A stretch of DNA of 64,000 bases from Thermorudis peleae (GCF_000744775.1 NZ_JQMP01000004.1:558001-622000); one strand, 5' to 3'; positions 17,030-27,429 are shown, counted from the first letter of the stretch. Program-made: numbers and translations. The notes: a model not told the origin generated them from the letters alone.

Positions 17030-18187
17030 ATGGACCACAGGTTACTGCCGATGCCTGACGAGCCTGTTGAACTAGTGGAAACGCCACTCCTTCCGCCTGG
17101 ATATCGTGTGCCGTCTAGTCGTTGGGAACAGCCAAGCACGCGACTGCGCCGGCTGCTCGCAACGTTACCGTATGTGTTTGCCCCAGGCGTCTATGATCCG
17201 CATGGTGCAGAACTAGTGATGTACTACCAGTTCCCAGCTGTGTACTTCAGCGGCTATTCGTTTGCGATTGGGCATCTGGGCACTACCGACATGGACCTCT
17301 ACACCGGCGTCGAAATTGCTGATGCCGCACGCCGGGTCGTCATGGCTCTGCGCAAGTTTCAGCTCACGATGGCAGTCGGTGATCCTGACAAAGGCATTCC
17401 ACCACGCCACTTGCACATTCCGCCAGTTGTCGTGGACATGGATACTGGGTATGGCAATGTCTTCAACGTGCAACGCATTGCTGAACTCTATGTGACCGCT
17501 GGCGTTGCGGGAGCACACATCGAAGACCAGGTGATGCCGAAGCGCTGTGGCCATATTGTGGGCAAGGCGCTGATCCCAATCGAGGAGATGCTGGGCAAGC
17601 TGAAGATGCTGCGAGCGGTCGCCGACGACTTGGGAAATCGGGACTTCGTCATCATCGCCCGCACTGACGCCGTCTCGGCTGTCGACGCACCAGAAGGGCG
17701 TGGTGGCTTGGACTGCGCAATTAACCGCGCGCTGCGCTACTTAGACAGCGGCATTCCTGATCTCGTCTGGTGCGAGTTCCCAACAGCAGAACGCGGCCCG
17801 ACTGAGCGATTTGCCGAAGAAGTGCGCAAGCGCTTCCCCGATGCCCAACTCGCATTCAACTGGTCCTCGTCATTCAAGTGGTTCACCGAACCAAATCCGT
17901 TGACGTTTGCTGAGCTTGGCGAGATGGGCTTTCGCTTCATCTTCATTACCCTGGCCGCTCAGCACGCCATGGGCGCCGGCTTCAGCCGACTGCTCCAGGG
18001 ACTCGCGCACGAGCAAGAACAGGCGTATATTGCGCTCCAGCGAGAAGAGTGGGCCGAAGAACTGCCGACCCGCAGTCACCATCTCTTCACGGGCGTTCCC
18101 TACCATCAACTCACAGGGGAATGCTATGCCGCTCCACGGCTGGGACGCAACGTTGGGGAGAAGCCACCGGAAGAGGCAGTAGTCTAG
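17030..18187 (+). CDS. aceA: Isocitrate lyase (ICL/PEP-mutase superfamily)
   Basis: The enzyme cleaves isocitrate to glyoxylate and succinate. Visible family features are VVVDMDTGYGNVFNVQR, GAHIEDQVMPKRCGHIVGK (the KRCGH motif with the catalytic Cys), IIARTDAV and FNWSSSFKW. The last replaces the NCSPSFNW motif of classical ICL, and the 385-residue length is shorter than the 430-550 of well-studied enzymes. Because malate synthase follows 84 bp downstream, isocitrate lyase is more likely than 2-methylisocitrate lyase. The start at ATG 17030 has an excellent ACAGGAGGG site. Confidence 0.85.
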   Translation: MDHRLLPMPDEPVELVETPLLPPGYRVPSSRWEQPSTRLRRLLATLPYVFAPGVYDPHGAELVMYYQFPAVYFSGYSFAIGHLGTTDMDLYTGVEIADAARRVVMALRKFQLTMAVGDPDKGIPPRHLHIPPVVVDMDTGYGNVFNVQRIAELYVTAGVAGAHIEDQVMPKRCGHIVGKALIPIEEMLGKLKMLRAVADDLGNRDFVIIARTDAVSAVDAPEGRGGLDCAINRALRYLDSGIPDLVWCEFPTAERGPTERFAEEVRKRFPDAQLAFNWSSSFKWFTEPNPLTFAELGEMGFRFIFITLAAQHAMGAGFSRLLQGLAHEQEQAYIALQREEWAEELPTRSHHLFTGVPYHQLTGECYAAPRLGRNVGEKPPEEAVV

Positions 18188-18271
18188 CGCCAGACTTTGC
18201 ATCAGCGAGCACCTCAGGTACACTGCCGGCAGAAAGCGGCAGTGGATGAGGGAGCGAGAGGGAGGCGCATC

Positions 18272-19852
18272 ATGATGCCGGCAATTCCCGGGATGCTTGT
18301 CCCCAAGGTGGACACACCGGAGCAGCAGGCGATCTTATCACCTGAAGCCTTGGAGTTTGTCGCCAACTTACACCGCACGTTCAACAAGCGGCGGCTGGAA
18401 CTGTTAGTACGCCGAGCGGAGCGCCAGGCTGAACTCGACGCTGGCGCACTGCCTGACTTCCGGGCTGACACTGCCGAAATCCGTGCTAGCGATTGGCGCG
18501 TGCCACCGGCTCCACCTGATCTGCAAGACCGGCGAGTCGAGATCACGGGCCCCGTTGACCGTAAGATGATGATCAACGCGCTCAATTCGGGGGCAAGTGT
18601 GTTCATGGCAGATTTTGAGGATGCGCTTGCCCCGAGTTGGGCAAACGTTATCCAAGGCCAAGTGAACCTGTACGATGCTGTGCGGCGAACCATCTCGTTT
18701 GAGAGCCCCGATGGTCGCGTCTATCGGCTTGCCGAGAAAACGGCTACGCTCCTTGTACGGCCACGCGGCTGGCATCTCGACGAGCGCCACGTGTTGATTG
18801 ATGGCGAACCGATCAGCGCTAGCCTTTTTGACTTTGGGCTCTATGTCTTCCACAACGCGCACGAACTTGTGCGCCGGGGCACCGGACCGTATTTCTACCT
18901 GCCGAAACTCGAAAGTGCCGAAGAGGCCGCGCTCTGGCACGACGTCTTCTGTGCGGCTGAAGATGCGCTTGCGTTGCCAAGAGGCACGATTCGGGCCACT
19001 GTCCTTATTGAGACAATTCTTGCTGCCTTTGAAATGGATGAAATCCTCTATATGCTTGGCGAGCATGCCACTGGGCTGAACGCTGGCCGCTGGGACTATA
19101 TCTTCAGCATCATCAAGAAGTTCCGGCGCCGCTCTGACTTTGTGCTCCCCGATCGGGCTCAAGTGACGATGACCGTGCCCTTTATGCGAGCGTATACCGA
19201 ACTGCTTGTGAAGACCTGCCATCGGCGTGGAGCACACGCGATTGGCGGCATGGCAGCATTCATTCCAAGTCGTCGCGACCCTCAGGTCAATGAAGTCGCG
19301 CTCGCCAAGGTGCGCGAAGACAAAGAGCGAGAAGCAGGAGATGGCTTCGATGGCACCTGGGTTGCTCACCCGGACCTGGTGCCAGTGGCGAAAGCAGTGT
19401 TTGACCGCGTTCTTGGCGAACGTCCTAACCAACTTGATCGCCAGCGCGATGACGTTCAGGTCAGCGCTCGCGATTTGCTGAATATCCAGGTACCAGGGGG
19501 GCAAATTACTGAGGCCGGCTTCCGGAACAATGTAAGCGTCGCATTGCAATATCTCAACTCGTGGCTCCAGGGGCAAGGCGCTGCAGCTATTTTCAATCTC
19601 ATGGAAGATACGGCAACTGCCGAGATTTCGCGCGCGCAGCTCTGGCAATGGCGCTTCCACAGTGCCAAGCTCAACGACGGCCGTCCAGTCACACGCGAGC
19701 TGTATGAGTCCATTCGTGATGAAGAGGTTGCCAAACTTGGCGGACGTAACGCCGGGCGGATGGCTGATGCGGTTGAAATTCTCGATGAACTTGTACTGCG
19801 CGACGAATTCGTCGAGTTCCTGACCTATCTGGCCTATCCGAAGCTTGATTAG
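18272..19852 (+). CDS. aceB: Malate synthase A
   Basis: Condenses glyoxylate and acetyl-CoA to malate, the second step of the glyoxylate bypass. Family blocks are [77 protein letters not shown] and, near the C-terminus, [13 protein letters not shown], which holds the catalytic Asp. The start at ATG 18272 follows GAGGGAGGCG; the frame is open upstream of it but unconserved. 526 residues, as expected for the A form. Probably cotranscribed with aceA. Confidence 0.95.
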   Translation: MMPAIPGMLVPKVDTPEQQAILSPEALEFVANLHRTFNKRRLELLVRRAERQAELDAGALPDFRADTAEIRASDWRVPPAPPDLQDRRVEITGPVDRKMMINALNSGASVFMADFEDALAPSWANVIQGQVNLYDAVRRTISFESPDGRVYRLAEKTATLLVRPRGWHLDERHVLIDGEPISASLFDFGLYVFHNAHELVRRGTGPYFYLPKLESAEEAALWHDVFCAAEDALALPRGTIRATVLIETILAAFEMDEILYMLGEHATGLNAGRWDYIFSIIKKFRRRSDFVLPDRAQVTMTVPFMRAYTELLVKTCHRRGAHAIGGMAAFIPSRRDPQVNEVALAKVREDKEREAGDGFDGTWVAHPDLVPVAKAVFDRVLGERPNQLDRQRDDVQVSARDLLNIQVPGGQITEAGFRNNVSVALQYLNSWLQGQGAAAIFNLMEDTATAEISRAQLWQWRFHSAKLNDGRPVTRELYESIRDEEVAKLGGRNAGRMADAVEILDELVLRDEFVEFLTYLAYPKLD

Positions 19853-19860
19853 CTGTAGCG

Positions 19861-19898
19861 GTGCAGGGAGGTGAGCAGACAGTAGAGCCTCCCTGCAC
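19861..19898. terminator. Hairpin between convergent genes
   Basis: Arms GTGCAGGGAGG and CCTCCCTGCAC (11 bp) enclose a 16-nt loop between aceB and the convergent Nudix gene. There is no U tract on either strand, so it may only be a barrier or RNA-stabilising hairpin. Confidence 0.45.
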
Positions 19899-19905
19899 CA
19901 TTGCT

Positions 19906-20568
19906 TCACGGTAGCCGGAAGCCAAGAGCTTGGGCGGCGCGCTCCGGCCCCCACTGCCAGTACTGATCAGTCACTGGAACAAAACTGTGATGATCAAGTT
20001 CAACCGCCATGGGCATGCCAAGCGTATGGTCCGGGCACACCGGCCAATACTGGCTGGTGATCATCTCATCGCGCGATCGGCTCCACGCACGGAGCGCCGC
20101 AAAGGAGACCAACACGAGCGCCGCAACCTCCCGAGGGTCAGGACGTAGCTGCTCGATCGGAACCGGCAGGAGCGTGGCATAGATCTCTTGAATTTCTCGA
20201 TCAATCCAGCTGGATCCTCTCCGCTCCATCCGCCGTATTCCAACATAATGCAACTGATCAGGCTGGAGCTGAAGCCCAAGCTCCTCAGCCGCTTCACGAA
20301 CAAGGCCATAGCGAGCATCCTCACCCGGACGCGCATGCCCTCCCACCGCAACGTCGATTTTGCCTGGCTCAGTATCCTTGCCAAGACTGCGTTGTTGGAG
20401 GAGCACGTGAAGTCCACTAGCCGTTTGGGCAAAAAGCCAGAGGTGAAACGCGCGGTGCCAATCTCCTTCTCGGTGTACAGCCGCACGCTGCTTACGCTGA
20501 CCAGTGGGTTGCCCATGGGCATCGACGAGTTCAAAGAGTTCATCCGGTGGATCAACAGGCAGGCTCAT
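19906..20568 (-). CDS. Nudix hydrolase
   Basis: A pyrophosphohydrolase-type protein of 220 residues with a complete Nudix box, [20 protein letters not shown] followed by LGL. The N-terminal [16 protein letters not shown] and the layout resemble the isopentenyl-diphosphate-isomerase-like Nudix group, but the isomerase active-site cysteine region is not evident, so the substrate stays open. ATG 20568 follows GGGGTGAG. Confidence 0.88.
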   Translation of the reverse strand: MSLPVDPPDELFELVDAHGQPTGQRKQRAAVHREGDWHRAFHLWLFAQTASGLHVLLQQRSLGKDTEPGKIDVAVGGHARPGEDARYGLVREAAEELGLQLQPDQLHYVGIRRMERRGSSWIDREIQEIYATLLPVPIEQLRPDPREVAALVLVSFAALRAWSRSRDEMITSQYWPVCPDHTLGMPMAVELDHHSFVPVTDQYWQWGPERAAQALGFRLP

Positions 20569-20652
20569 GCTTTCTCACCCCCGTATGCCTCCCTCGGTCA
20601 TGATAGGCTTAGTCGGGCAAACGCGCGAGTGAAGAGGCAGAAAGGAGTACGT

Positions 20653-21006
20653 ATGGAGCCGGCCAAGCCGCAAATTACCGTCGACGTTTTTCAGCAGGTT
20701 GATATCCGGGTCGGTCGCATCATCGCAGCTGAGCCATTTCCCGAGGCTCGCAAGCCGTCACTGAAGCTCACGATTGATTTTGGCCCGCTTGGTATTCGAC
20801 GCTCTTCGGCTGGTATTCAACCGTGGTATACCCCAGAAGAACTGATTGGCCGGCTGATTGTGGCTGTCGTCAACTTCCCCCCACGGCGTGTGGCAGGCTT
20901 TCCCTCGGAAGTGCTTGTCCTTGGGGCTGTTCAAGAAGATGGTCGCGTTGTCCTCCTTGAGCCCGACAATCCCGATATCGCAAAACCCGGTAGCCCAATT
21001 GCCTGA
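20653..21006 (+). CDS. csaA: CsaA-like tRNA-binding-domain protein
   Basis: A single OB-fold of the EMAP/Phe-tRNA-synthetase beta type: [38 protein letters not shown], and [10 protein letters not shown]. With 117 residues it matches CsaA, described as a secretion-related chaperone, and similar tRNA-binding proteins. The ATG at 20653 follows AAAGGAG. It overlaps nothing and converges on the membrane-protein gene 3 bp away. Confidence 0.88.
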   Translation: MEPAKPQITVDVFQQVDIRVGRIIAAEPFPEARKPSLKLTIDFGPLGIRRSSAGIQPWYTPEELIGRLIVAVVNFPPRRVAGFPSEVLVLGAVQEDGRVVLLEPDNPDIAKPGSPIA

Positions 21007-21009
21007 ACC

Positions 21010-21714
21010 TTAGTGCCAGCTGAGCCATCCGATCACACCAACAAGCAGCCCGACGACGAGCGCGAGCGCTTCAGCCAAGGCCACCGAACGACGAATGAGT
21101 CGCATCACAAGCAGATTGAGGGCACTGTGGAGCGGCACCGTCAACAGTACCCACCACGGAGAAGCCGCGAGGAGCAACGTACAGCCAATATGAAATGCCG
21201 TTGCGGCAAGTCGCTCGATAAGGCCGAACGCCGGTGAGGCCTGCAGCAACCCAAGTTCAGCAAGTGCCTGCCGCACAGACTGTGCTTGTTCATCCTGCCG
21301 GCGCAGGATACGCGTGGTCAAAACCAGCGACAGCGCCGCATACCAGACTTCGATGCCTGCCCACCCTTGACCGACATTAATCGCTGCTGGCAAGCTCGCT
21401 GCCCAGTAACGGACAACGGCAAGCCGCACCAGTTCCTCAGCTGGCCCTGAAGCCGCAATCACGGCCCATTGCTGGGCACGCTGTGCGAGACGTCGTACGA
21501 GCAAGATGACTGGCCCACGAAGTGCTAACGCAACGAGCCAGCCGACCACGCCAAGAAGCCAGCGTGAGAGCAGCAGAGGCTGACCAAGAACGGCGAAGGC
21601 CACTGCAACCACGAACGGCAACAGCACGAGCGCGAGCACCCACCCCCACAATGGGCTCGACACACGTGTTGTGCTCGATGCCAGCTCAACTGCCACGCGA
21701 CGATCGTTCATCAT
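21010..21714 (-). CDS. Polytopic membrane protein, YhfC-like
   Basis: About 234 residues with several hydrophobic segments. A conserved-looking pattern of GPAEELVRLAVVRYW, GWAGIEVWY, AFHIGCTLLL and PLHSALNL recalls the YhfC/CPBP-like intramembrane proteases (EE, E, H, H in membrane helices); this is a pattern match, not proof of activity. I chose ATG 21714, with GGGAGCAGCA ahead; ATG 21726 is possible. Confidence 0.6.
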   Translation of the reverse strand: MMNDRRVAVELASSTTRVSSPLWGWVLALVLLPFVVAVAFAVLGQPLLLSRWLLGVVGWLVALALRGPVILLVRRLAQRAQQWAVIAASGPAEELVRLAVVRYWAASLPAAINVGQGWAGIEVWYAALSLVLTTRILRRQDEQAQSVRQALAELGLLQASPAFGLIERLAATAFHIGCTLLLAASPWWVLLTVPLHSALNLLVMRLIRRSVALAEALALVVGLLVGVIGWLSWH

Positions 21715-21749
21715 TGCTGCTCCCATTCTGTACCTGCGCCGTTTACACC

Positions 21750-21778
21750 TTGCATTGCATGTCCTGACAGCGTATACT
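21750..21778 (+). promoter_or_regulatory. Predicted promoter of the DHA2 transporter gene
   Basis: TTGCAT (21750-21755), 17 nt, TATACT (21773-21778), about 40 bp ahead of the start codon. An alternative TTGACG, 16 nt, TAAACT overlaps it at 21778-21805. Confidence 0.5.
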
Positions 21779-21820
21779 TGACGCTGGGTTAGGGAAGGAT
21801 AAACTAAAGGTAGGTAAATT

Positions 21821-23482
21821 ATGCAGAATCAGACACTTTCCGCTCCGCAACGTACACCAGGTCGAAGCCGCTGGCTTGGCCTCGGCGCCATTGCCCTCGG
21901 CGTCGCTATGATCATTGTCGATGCAACGATTGTCAACGTTGCTGTACCAGCAATTATTGACGAACTGCACGTCAACCTTACCGATGCCGAGTGGATTAAC
22001 TCGATTTACTCCCTCATCTTCGCTGCCTTGCTTATTACGCTTGGGCGACTCGGCGATCTCCGTGGGCGAAAACGTCTCTACCTCTTTGGCCTTGTCCTCT
22101 TCGTGGGATCAAGTATGCTTGCCGGCATAGCTCCCAATGGTGGCACACTCATTGCCGCTCGCGCGCTGCAAGGAATTGGTGCCGCAGCGATTTCGCCGTC
22201 GACCCTTTCGAGCCTCAATACGCTCTTCCGTGGGCGGGAACGTGCGATTGCCTTTGGCATTTGGGGATCAATTATTGGTGGGATGGCCGCACTTGGACCG
22301 CTCATCGGCGGTTGGCTGACAACCAACCTGTCATGGCGGTGGGCGTTCTATATCAATGTCCCGGTTGGGCTCATCGCCTTCCTCGGCGCACTACGCTTTG
22401 TCCCGGAAAGCCGCGATGAGCATATCCGGCCAGGATTCGATCTTTCGGGCATCGTATTGAGCATCATTGGATTTGGTGGACTCGTCTTCGGTCTTATTGA
22501 AGGTGAACGATACGGCTGGTGGAAACCTGCTGAGCAATTCTCGCTTTTCGGCTGGCAATGGCCACTCTCTCAGATCTCTATCGTTCCAGTTGCGCTGACC
22601 CTTGGCATGCTTGGCTTACTGTGCTTCACGCTGGTTGAACGCCGTCGTGCGCGCCGGAACCAAGTGGTGCTTGTTGACTTTGCCCTGTTTCGCTTGCGGA
22701 GCTTTGGCTGGGGGAACGTAACAGCCCTGATCGTCAGTCTCGGCGAGTTTGGCCTGATCTTCGTGCTCTCGTTGTATCTCCAAGGAGTACGGGGGTATTC
22801 CGCCTTTGCGACTGGCGTCGGACTGTTGCCGCTTGCACTGGCCTCTTTCATTGCTGGTCCATCAGCGGCATCTCTTTCGCAGCGTTTTGGGGCGCGCCGA
22901 GTTGTCAGCGTTGGCATGTTCTGCGAAGCGATCGGTTTGCTCCTCCTCGGACTTTTGCTTTCGCCAACAGTCAGCCGGCTGACGCTCTTACCTGCGCTTG
23001 CAATCTACGGCATTGGGGTTGGCTTCGCGACGGCCCAACTCACGAGCGTCATCCTCGCTGATGTGCCTGTTGCGGCCTCTGGACAAGCGTCAGGCATTCA
23101 GAGCACAACACGCCAGGTCGGTGCCGCGCTCGGCATCGCCTTGCTCGGCACCTTGCTTAGCATAGGGCTCCGTGACGGCATGCGCGATCGGCTTGCTCAG
23201 ATTCCAGGTCTCCCGCCACAACAGCAGGTCGCGATCACACGCGTCATCCAGCGCAGTGCCGGACAAGCGCTCGGACAGCTCCGACAACAGCCAGGCACCC
23301 AGCCAATTGTGCGCGCGGCCGAGGAGGCATTTACTGACGCTGCCCGGCGTGATGCCTTTGTTGCTGCTGGCTTCATCCTGGCTGGTTTTGCTGCAAGCTG
23401 GCTGCTGCCCAACACCCGTCCTGAGCCAGAGCGTCGCGCGGCGCGTCAGCCAGCGGCAGCAACTGCCACAGAGAAACCTTAG
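21821..23482 (+). CDS. Major facilitator exporter, DHA2 (EmrB/QacA) family
   Basis: A drug:H+ antiporter-type protein of 553 residues with about 14 membrane segments. Family marks are DATIVNVAVPAI in helix 1, GRLGDLRGRKRLY (motif A), and the DHA2 hallmark WRWAFYINVPVG, plus GIQSTTRQVGAALG late in the protein. The C-terminus is a charged tail. The substrate is unknown; no regulator gene is adjacent. The last 4 bp overlap the convergent uppP. Confidence 0.9.
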   Translation: MQNQTLSAPQRTPGRSRWLGLGAIALGVAMIIVDATIVNVAVPAIIDELHVNLTDAEWINSIYSLIFAALLITLGRLGDLRGRKRLYLFGLVLFVGSSMLAGIAPNGGTLIAARALQGIGAAAISPSTLSSLNTLFRGRERAIAFGIWGSIIGGMAALGPLIGGWLTTNLSWRWAFYINVPVGLIAFLGALRFVPESRDEHIRPGFDLSGIVLSIIGFGGLVFGLIEGERYGWWKPAEQFSLFGWQWPLSQISIVPVALTLGMLGLLCFTLVERRRARRNQVVLVDFALFRLRSFGWGNVTALIVSLGEFGLIFVLSLYLQGVRGYSAFATGVGLLPLALASFIAGPSAASLSQRFGARRVVSVGMFCEAIGLLLLGLLLSPTVSRLTLLPALAIYGIGVGFATAQLTSVILADVPVAASGQASGIQSTTRQVGAALGIALLGTLLSIGLRDGMRDRLAQIPGLPPQQQVAITRVIQRSAGQALGQLRQQPGTQPIVRAAEEAFTDAARRDAFVAAGFILAGFAASWLLPNTRPEPERRAARQPAAATATEKP

Positions 23483-24312
23483 CGAAGAAACACGAGGACG
23501 AGCAATACAAGACCAGCGAGGACACGATAGCCGACAAAAACGAGCGTTGATCGACGCTGGAGATAACGCAACAGAAAGGCGATGGCGAGATACCCGGTGA
23601 GCGCAGCCGTCAAAAAACCAAGAAGGAATGCGCCGCGCTCACTGGGATCGAGCCCTGCAGCAAGGAGCTTGCGGCTTTCGAGGAGACCAGCGCCGAGAAT
23701 AGCTGGCGTACCAAGCAAGAAGGAAAAACGTGCAGCCGCTTCGCGCCGTAGTCCAAGGAACAGCCCTGCGGTGATCGTACTGCCAGAACGTGACACACCT
23801 GGGACGAGCGCAGTCATTTGGGCCAACCCAATGAGTAATCCATCACGGCCAGTGATGGAAGAAAGAGGGCGCCGATGGGTAGCGAGGCGTTCAGCAAGCA
23901 CGAGGAGGAGCGCAACGAGCATCAAGACCAGGGCAATGAGTGCAATGGCACTTCGGCCACCCTCGCCAGCGTGAAAAAAGCGATCAACCGCGTCTTGCAA
24001 GACAATGCCGGCAATCGCTGCCGGAATTGACCCGAGCACAATAATCCACCCAAGTCTGCCCATCGGGTCGGCAAATGGTCGGCGCAACCAGAGCCCACGC
24101 AAGACGCCGTGAAGAATCTCAAGCAAGTCACGCCAGAAGTAGGCAATGACGGCAGTGAGCGTTCCAAGGTGCAGCGCCACGTTGAATGCCAGCCCCGGTT
24201 CTGGCCAGTGAAAGAGCCAGGGGACAACAATCAGATGGGCCGAGCTGCTAACCGGCAAAAACTCCGTGAGGCCCTGGACAACTCCAAGGACGACAGCGTG
24301 CAGCATGTCCAT
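23479..24312 (-). CDS. uppP: Undecaprenyl-diphosphatase (BacA family)
   Basis: Recycles undecaprenyl diphosphate to the monophosphate lipid carrier for wall synthesis. Family motifs are GVVQGLTEFLPVSSSAHL at the N-terminus and ALVPGVSRSGSTITAGLFLG centrally, with about eight membrane helices and 277 residues. It starts 3 bp after the preceding gene's stop, at the end of a leftward envelope cluster. Confidence 0.95.
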   Translation of the reverse strand: MDMLHAVVLGVVQGLTEFLPVSSSAHLIVVPWLFHWPEPGLAFNVALHLGTLTAVIAYFWRDLLEILHGVLRGLWLRRPFADPMGRLGWIIVLGSIPAAIAGIVLQDAVDRFFHAGEGGRSAIALIALVLMLVALLLVLAERLATHRRPLSSITGRDGLLIGLAQMTALVPGVSRSGSTITAGLFLGLRREAAARFSFLLGTPAILGAGLLESRKLLAAGLDPSERGAFLLGFLTAALTGYLAIAFLLRYLQRRSTLVFVGYRVLAGLVLLVLVFLR

Positions 24313-24315
24313 CAG

Positions 24316-25299
24316 TTAACTTGTCACCCTTTCTGTGGTTGATGCCCGAATCACTCGCCAAGACAAACTTTCACGCCACCAGAAGACGAGGCCAAGCAAC
24401 GTAATTGGCACATACAGTGCCACATGCAGCACAAGGGCATAGGAAAGCGCACGCTCGCGCGCAATAGCGGCCACACCGGTCAACACAAGCGTCACGCCAG
24501 CTTCAAAGGGGCCAACATACCCAGGCGAGCTCGGCAGAAGAGTTGCCAGGTTCGCGATTGCTGTCGTCAGGAGCACGAGCGGGATGCTTAGCGGAAGTCC
24601 AAAACCACGAGCAATGATGCCGTACATTCCTGCTTCGCAGAGCCACGCGGCAAGCGACGTCGCGCTTGCCACTGCCAAGGTTGGCCCATCTTGGAGTGAG
24701 CGAAGGCCCTGTGCAACGGTATGCGCAAGTTGCAGCACGCGCGTCTGGATTCGAGCAGGGAGCCAATCAAGCAACCGTGGCAGGACACGTTCCCGTACGT
24801 CGTCTCGACTAAGGAGGGCAAGCAGGGCAAGTGCTGGCAGGAAGATGACGAAGGCAACAAGCGCAAGCCGCCACAGGGTACCAGTGAGCGCAATAAACAA
24901 AGAGGCAACGAGTAAAAATCCGAGCATCGTCAGGCCGTCAAGTAATCGCTCTAAAGCAATTGACGCTAAGGCAGCGCTTGTGCGCACCTGCGATCGCTGG
25001 GCAAGTGTATACGCGCGAACGACCTCACCCGTCCGCAATGGCAATACATTGTTGGCCATATACCCAATGGCAACAACCGGGAAAAGCCGCACCCAGGAAA
25101 GCCGTTCAACAGGCCGCAACAGCGCAGACCACCGCACAGCACGCCACGCGACCCCGGCGAAGTAACAGGCAAGTGCCGGAATCAGCACCCAGTAGTTTGC
25201 TGTACGGAGTGCAGCAAGGACCGTTGCAAGATGCAAGCCACGAAACGCGAGCCAGAGAAAGAGCAAACTCACCGCAATACCGAGGATTGTTCGCTTCAC
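24316..25299 (-). CDS. UPF0104/lysylphosphatidylglycerol-synthase TM-region family membrane protein
   Basis: A polytopic protein with the family signature MANNVLPLRTGEVVRAY and SIALERLLDGLTML, and a late SPGYVGPFEAGVTLVL segment. Such proteins are flippase-like or act with polyprenyl glycosyltransferases. I start it at GTG 25299 with GGGAGG upstream; an earlier start would run into the preceding gene. About 327 residues. It is followed by uppP after 3 bp, which ties it to lipid-linked envelope synthesis. Confidence 0.78.
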   Translation of the reverse strand: MKRTILGIAVSLLFLWLAFRGLHLATVLAALRTANYWVLIPALACYFAGVAWRAVRWSALLRPVERLSWVRLFPVVAIGYMANNVLPLRTGEVVRAYTLAQRSQVRTSAALASIALERLLDGLTMLGFLLVASLFIALTGTLWRLALVAFVIFLPALALLALLSRDDVRERVLPRLLDWLPARIQTRVLQLAHTVAQGLRSLQDGPTLAVASATSLAAWLCEAGMYGIIARGFGLPLSIPLVLLTTAIANLATLLPSSPGYVGPFEAGVTLVLTGVAAIARERALSYALVLHVALYVPITLLGLVFWWRESLSWRVIRASTTERVTS

Positions 25300-25375
25300 G
25301 CGCTGTTCGTCCTCCCACACGGTATTCACCGCGCCGCCGAAGTATAGCGTTCGGTCTCGTACCCAAACCACATGA

Positions 25376-27394
25376 TTAGGCGGCGCAATCTGCACGCCAA
25401 AGCAGCATGAGCCCTCCTTCACGTGCCCGCACCATTGCACCTGCCCAGCCTACTCCCGCCGGATCGCTGCCGTCCGGTACGATAGCGGCGCAGACGGTCG
25501 GCCCGGGCGCAGGGATATGCCAGAAGCCCAGCGTTCCTGGTCCATACACATGGTGACCTGTTCGCTGCAGGATCGCTGCGAGCAAGCCAAACGTTGCCGG
25601 ATCGCGAGCGAGTGCAGGCAAGGCGACCGGCGCTCCGGCTGGTACCGCTTCCGCAAGCCGCCACAGCCACGGATCAGATGAGAGCATGAAGACGTAGTCA
25701 GGCCAACCAACGACCTGGGTGACACCGGGTTGTGCCAGCAGCGCGTTCACGATCGGATCGCGGTCAGCAGGCTGGCTCCGATCCGCGTGATAGACGATAG
25801 CTTGCACTCCAATTCCCCGGAGCAGATGGAGCGTCTCTGCCGAGGGGAACGCCCGCATCTGCTCATACAGAGGAGCATAGGCCGGAGGCGTAATGCCACT
25901 GTAGCCGTTGACTAATGGCGCCCAATGGAAAGTAGACCAGAAATTTGGCCATGGTGCTGGTGCCGCTGGGTCAGCCATTGGCAGCTCAATTGCGGGGACG
26001 GGATGGGCGGCAAGCCAGGCATAATCAGGCCGCTGCAATTCCTGCCAGGTGACCGGCAATGGGGGTGTGACCGGGAGAGAACGAAGACCTTCAGCTGTTA
26101 ACGCAACGACGGCAAGGCACGCGACACCAACGCGAAGCCAGCGGAAACGGGGACCGAGCCAATCATTTATCGTTGCCATGCCAAAACCAGCGAGCGCAGC
26201 TAACCCAACGAGGGCGAGAAGCGCAAAACGGGCCGGGACGCGAACAGCACGAAAGCCCGGCAAATGGTTGTAGAGGAGGTTATATGGGAGTGTAACCGGT
26301 TTCTCATTCACAAGCCCAATCGGGCCAAAGCTCAACGTGACTGCGACGACAATCAGCGCAAGCATAGCCCAGCGGAGCCAGCCTGCTCGCCGGGCAAAGA
26401 ACAGGCCGAGTAAAGCGAAGAAGAGGACCGTCACACCGGGAAACAGGTCGCGCTCGATGTGACGATGGTAGAGGGGAGCGAGGACGCTACCATACAGCCA
26501 ATTCTCTGGTGGAACAGCCAGATAGTCCGTCCAGCGCGCATGCCAGTAGACAACCTCATCAATGCTCCGTTCCGCACCAAGCTCTTGGTGAACCCGCCAG
26601 TACGGAAGGAGGATGGGGATCAAGAGCAGGAGGCTGAGACTACAGGTAACTCCCGCCCAAAGCGTGCCACGAACTGCTCGCCAGGAATGCTCAGCAATGA
26701 ACCCAATTGCCCAAACGACGACCAGCAAAACTGGTAAGAAGAGGAAGTAGTAAATCCCGAAAAGCCCTTGCAGCAGAACAACCACGCCAAGCCCAAGGGC
26801 CCATCGCCAACTGCCAGTGCGTACCGTCTTCCAGGTCGTAAGCGCTGCGAGAGGCAGCCATTCAGCAGACAGCAAGTGCAGGTGCTCAATTTGGGCAAGC
26901 CGAGCCGGTGCGACAATGTAGGCTACGCCAGCGACCAGCCCGCCCAGCCAGCTGCCAGAAACGGCACGAACGAGAAGAGCCATCGCACATCCTGAGAGGA
27001 CGAAAGCGAGCCAGGTTGCCAGGTTGTCGGCTAAGACTGGGTTATGCGTGGCAAGAACGATTGGCGCAACCAGTATTGCTTGTCCAAAGAGATAATCAGA
27101 GTAGGCCAGCGTGTTGTGATACGGATAGAAGATGTTGGCATCGAAAATCTGACGCGGGGCAGTCTGCACGGCATGAATATCCCACGCAATCGTCCATGCT
27201 TGAAAAACCGGGTCCCCAGCGCTGATCAATCGATGTACAGGATCCCGGACAACCGGGAAGGTGATAAGCACGCTCAACGTGAGGCAGCACAGGGCAACAC
27301 TGACCGCAGCAATACCTTCGCGCCAACGGCCATGCAATCTGCTCCCAGGAATAGCAGCGGTTTCTGGCAGACCTGCCGCTGTTGACTCCGCCAC
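25376..27394 (-). CDS. Large polytopic membrane protein, GT-C glycosyltransferase-like
   Basis: About 672 residues: a dozen hydrophobic segments in the first two thirds and a soluble C-terminal domain. The first periplasmic loop has GDPVFQAWTIAWDIH and ANIFYPYHNTLAYSDYLFG, which resembles GT-C membrane glycosyltransferases that use polyprenyl-phosphate sugars, but I cannot name the substrate. Start taken as GTG 27394 with AAGGATGAGG ahead; TTG 27409 has no ribosome site. It lies 35 bp after the PIG-L deacetylase gene. Confidence 0.65.
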   Translation of the reverse strand: MAESTAAGLPETAAIPGSRLHGRWREGIAAVSVALCCLTLSVLITFPVVRDPVHRLISAGDPVFQAWTIAWDIHAVQTAPRQIFDANIFYPYHNTLAYSDYLFGQAILVAPIVLATHNPVLADNLATWLAFVLSGCAMALLVRAVSGSWLGGLVAGVAYIVAPARLAQIEHLHLLSAEWLPLAALTTWKTVRTGSWRWALGLGVVVLLQGLFGIYYFLFLPVLLVVVWAIGFIAEHSWRAVRGTLWAGVTCSLSLLLLIPILLPYWRVHQELGAERSIDEVVYWHARWTDYLAVPPENWLYGSVLAPLYHRHIERDLFPGVTVLFFALLGLFFARRAGWLRWAMLALIVVAVTLSFGPIGLVNEKPVTLPYNLLYNHLPGFRAVRVPARFALLALVGLAALAGFGMATINDWLGPRFRWLRVGVACLAVVALTAEGLRSLPVTPPLPVTWQELQRPDYAWLAAHPVPAIELPMADPAAPAPWPNFWSTFHWAPLVNGYSGITPPAYAPLYEQMRAFPSAETLHLLRGIGVQAIVYHADRSQPADRDPIVNALLAQPGVTQVVGWPDYVFMLSSDPWLWRLAEAVPAGAPVALPALARDPATFGLLAAILQRTGHHVYGPGTLGFWHIPAPGPTVCAAIVPDGSDPAGVGWAGAMVRAREGGLMLLWRADCAA

Positions 27395-27429
27395 ATCCTC
27401 ATCCTTCAAAGCGAGAACGATGCGGCAGA

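Noticed and set aside
18404-19954. 516-codon open frame on the minus strand across malate synthase
   Set aside because: It lies wholly antisense to aceB, has no recognised domain and no convincing ribosome site; long antisense frames are expected in GC-rich genes.
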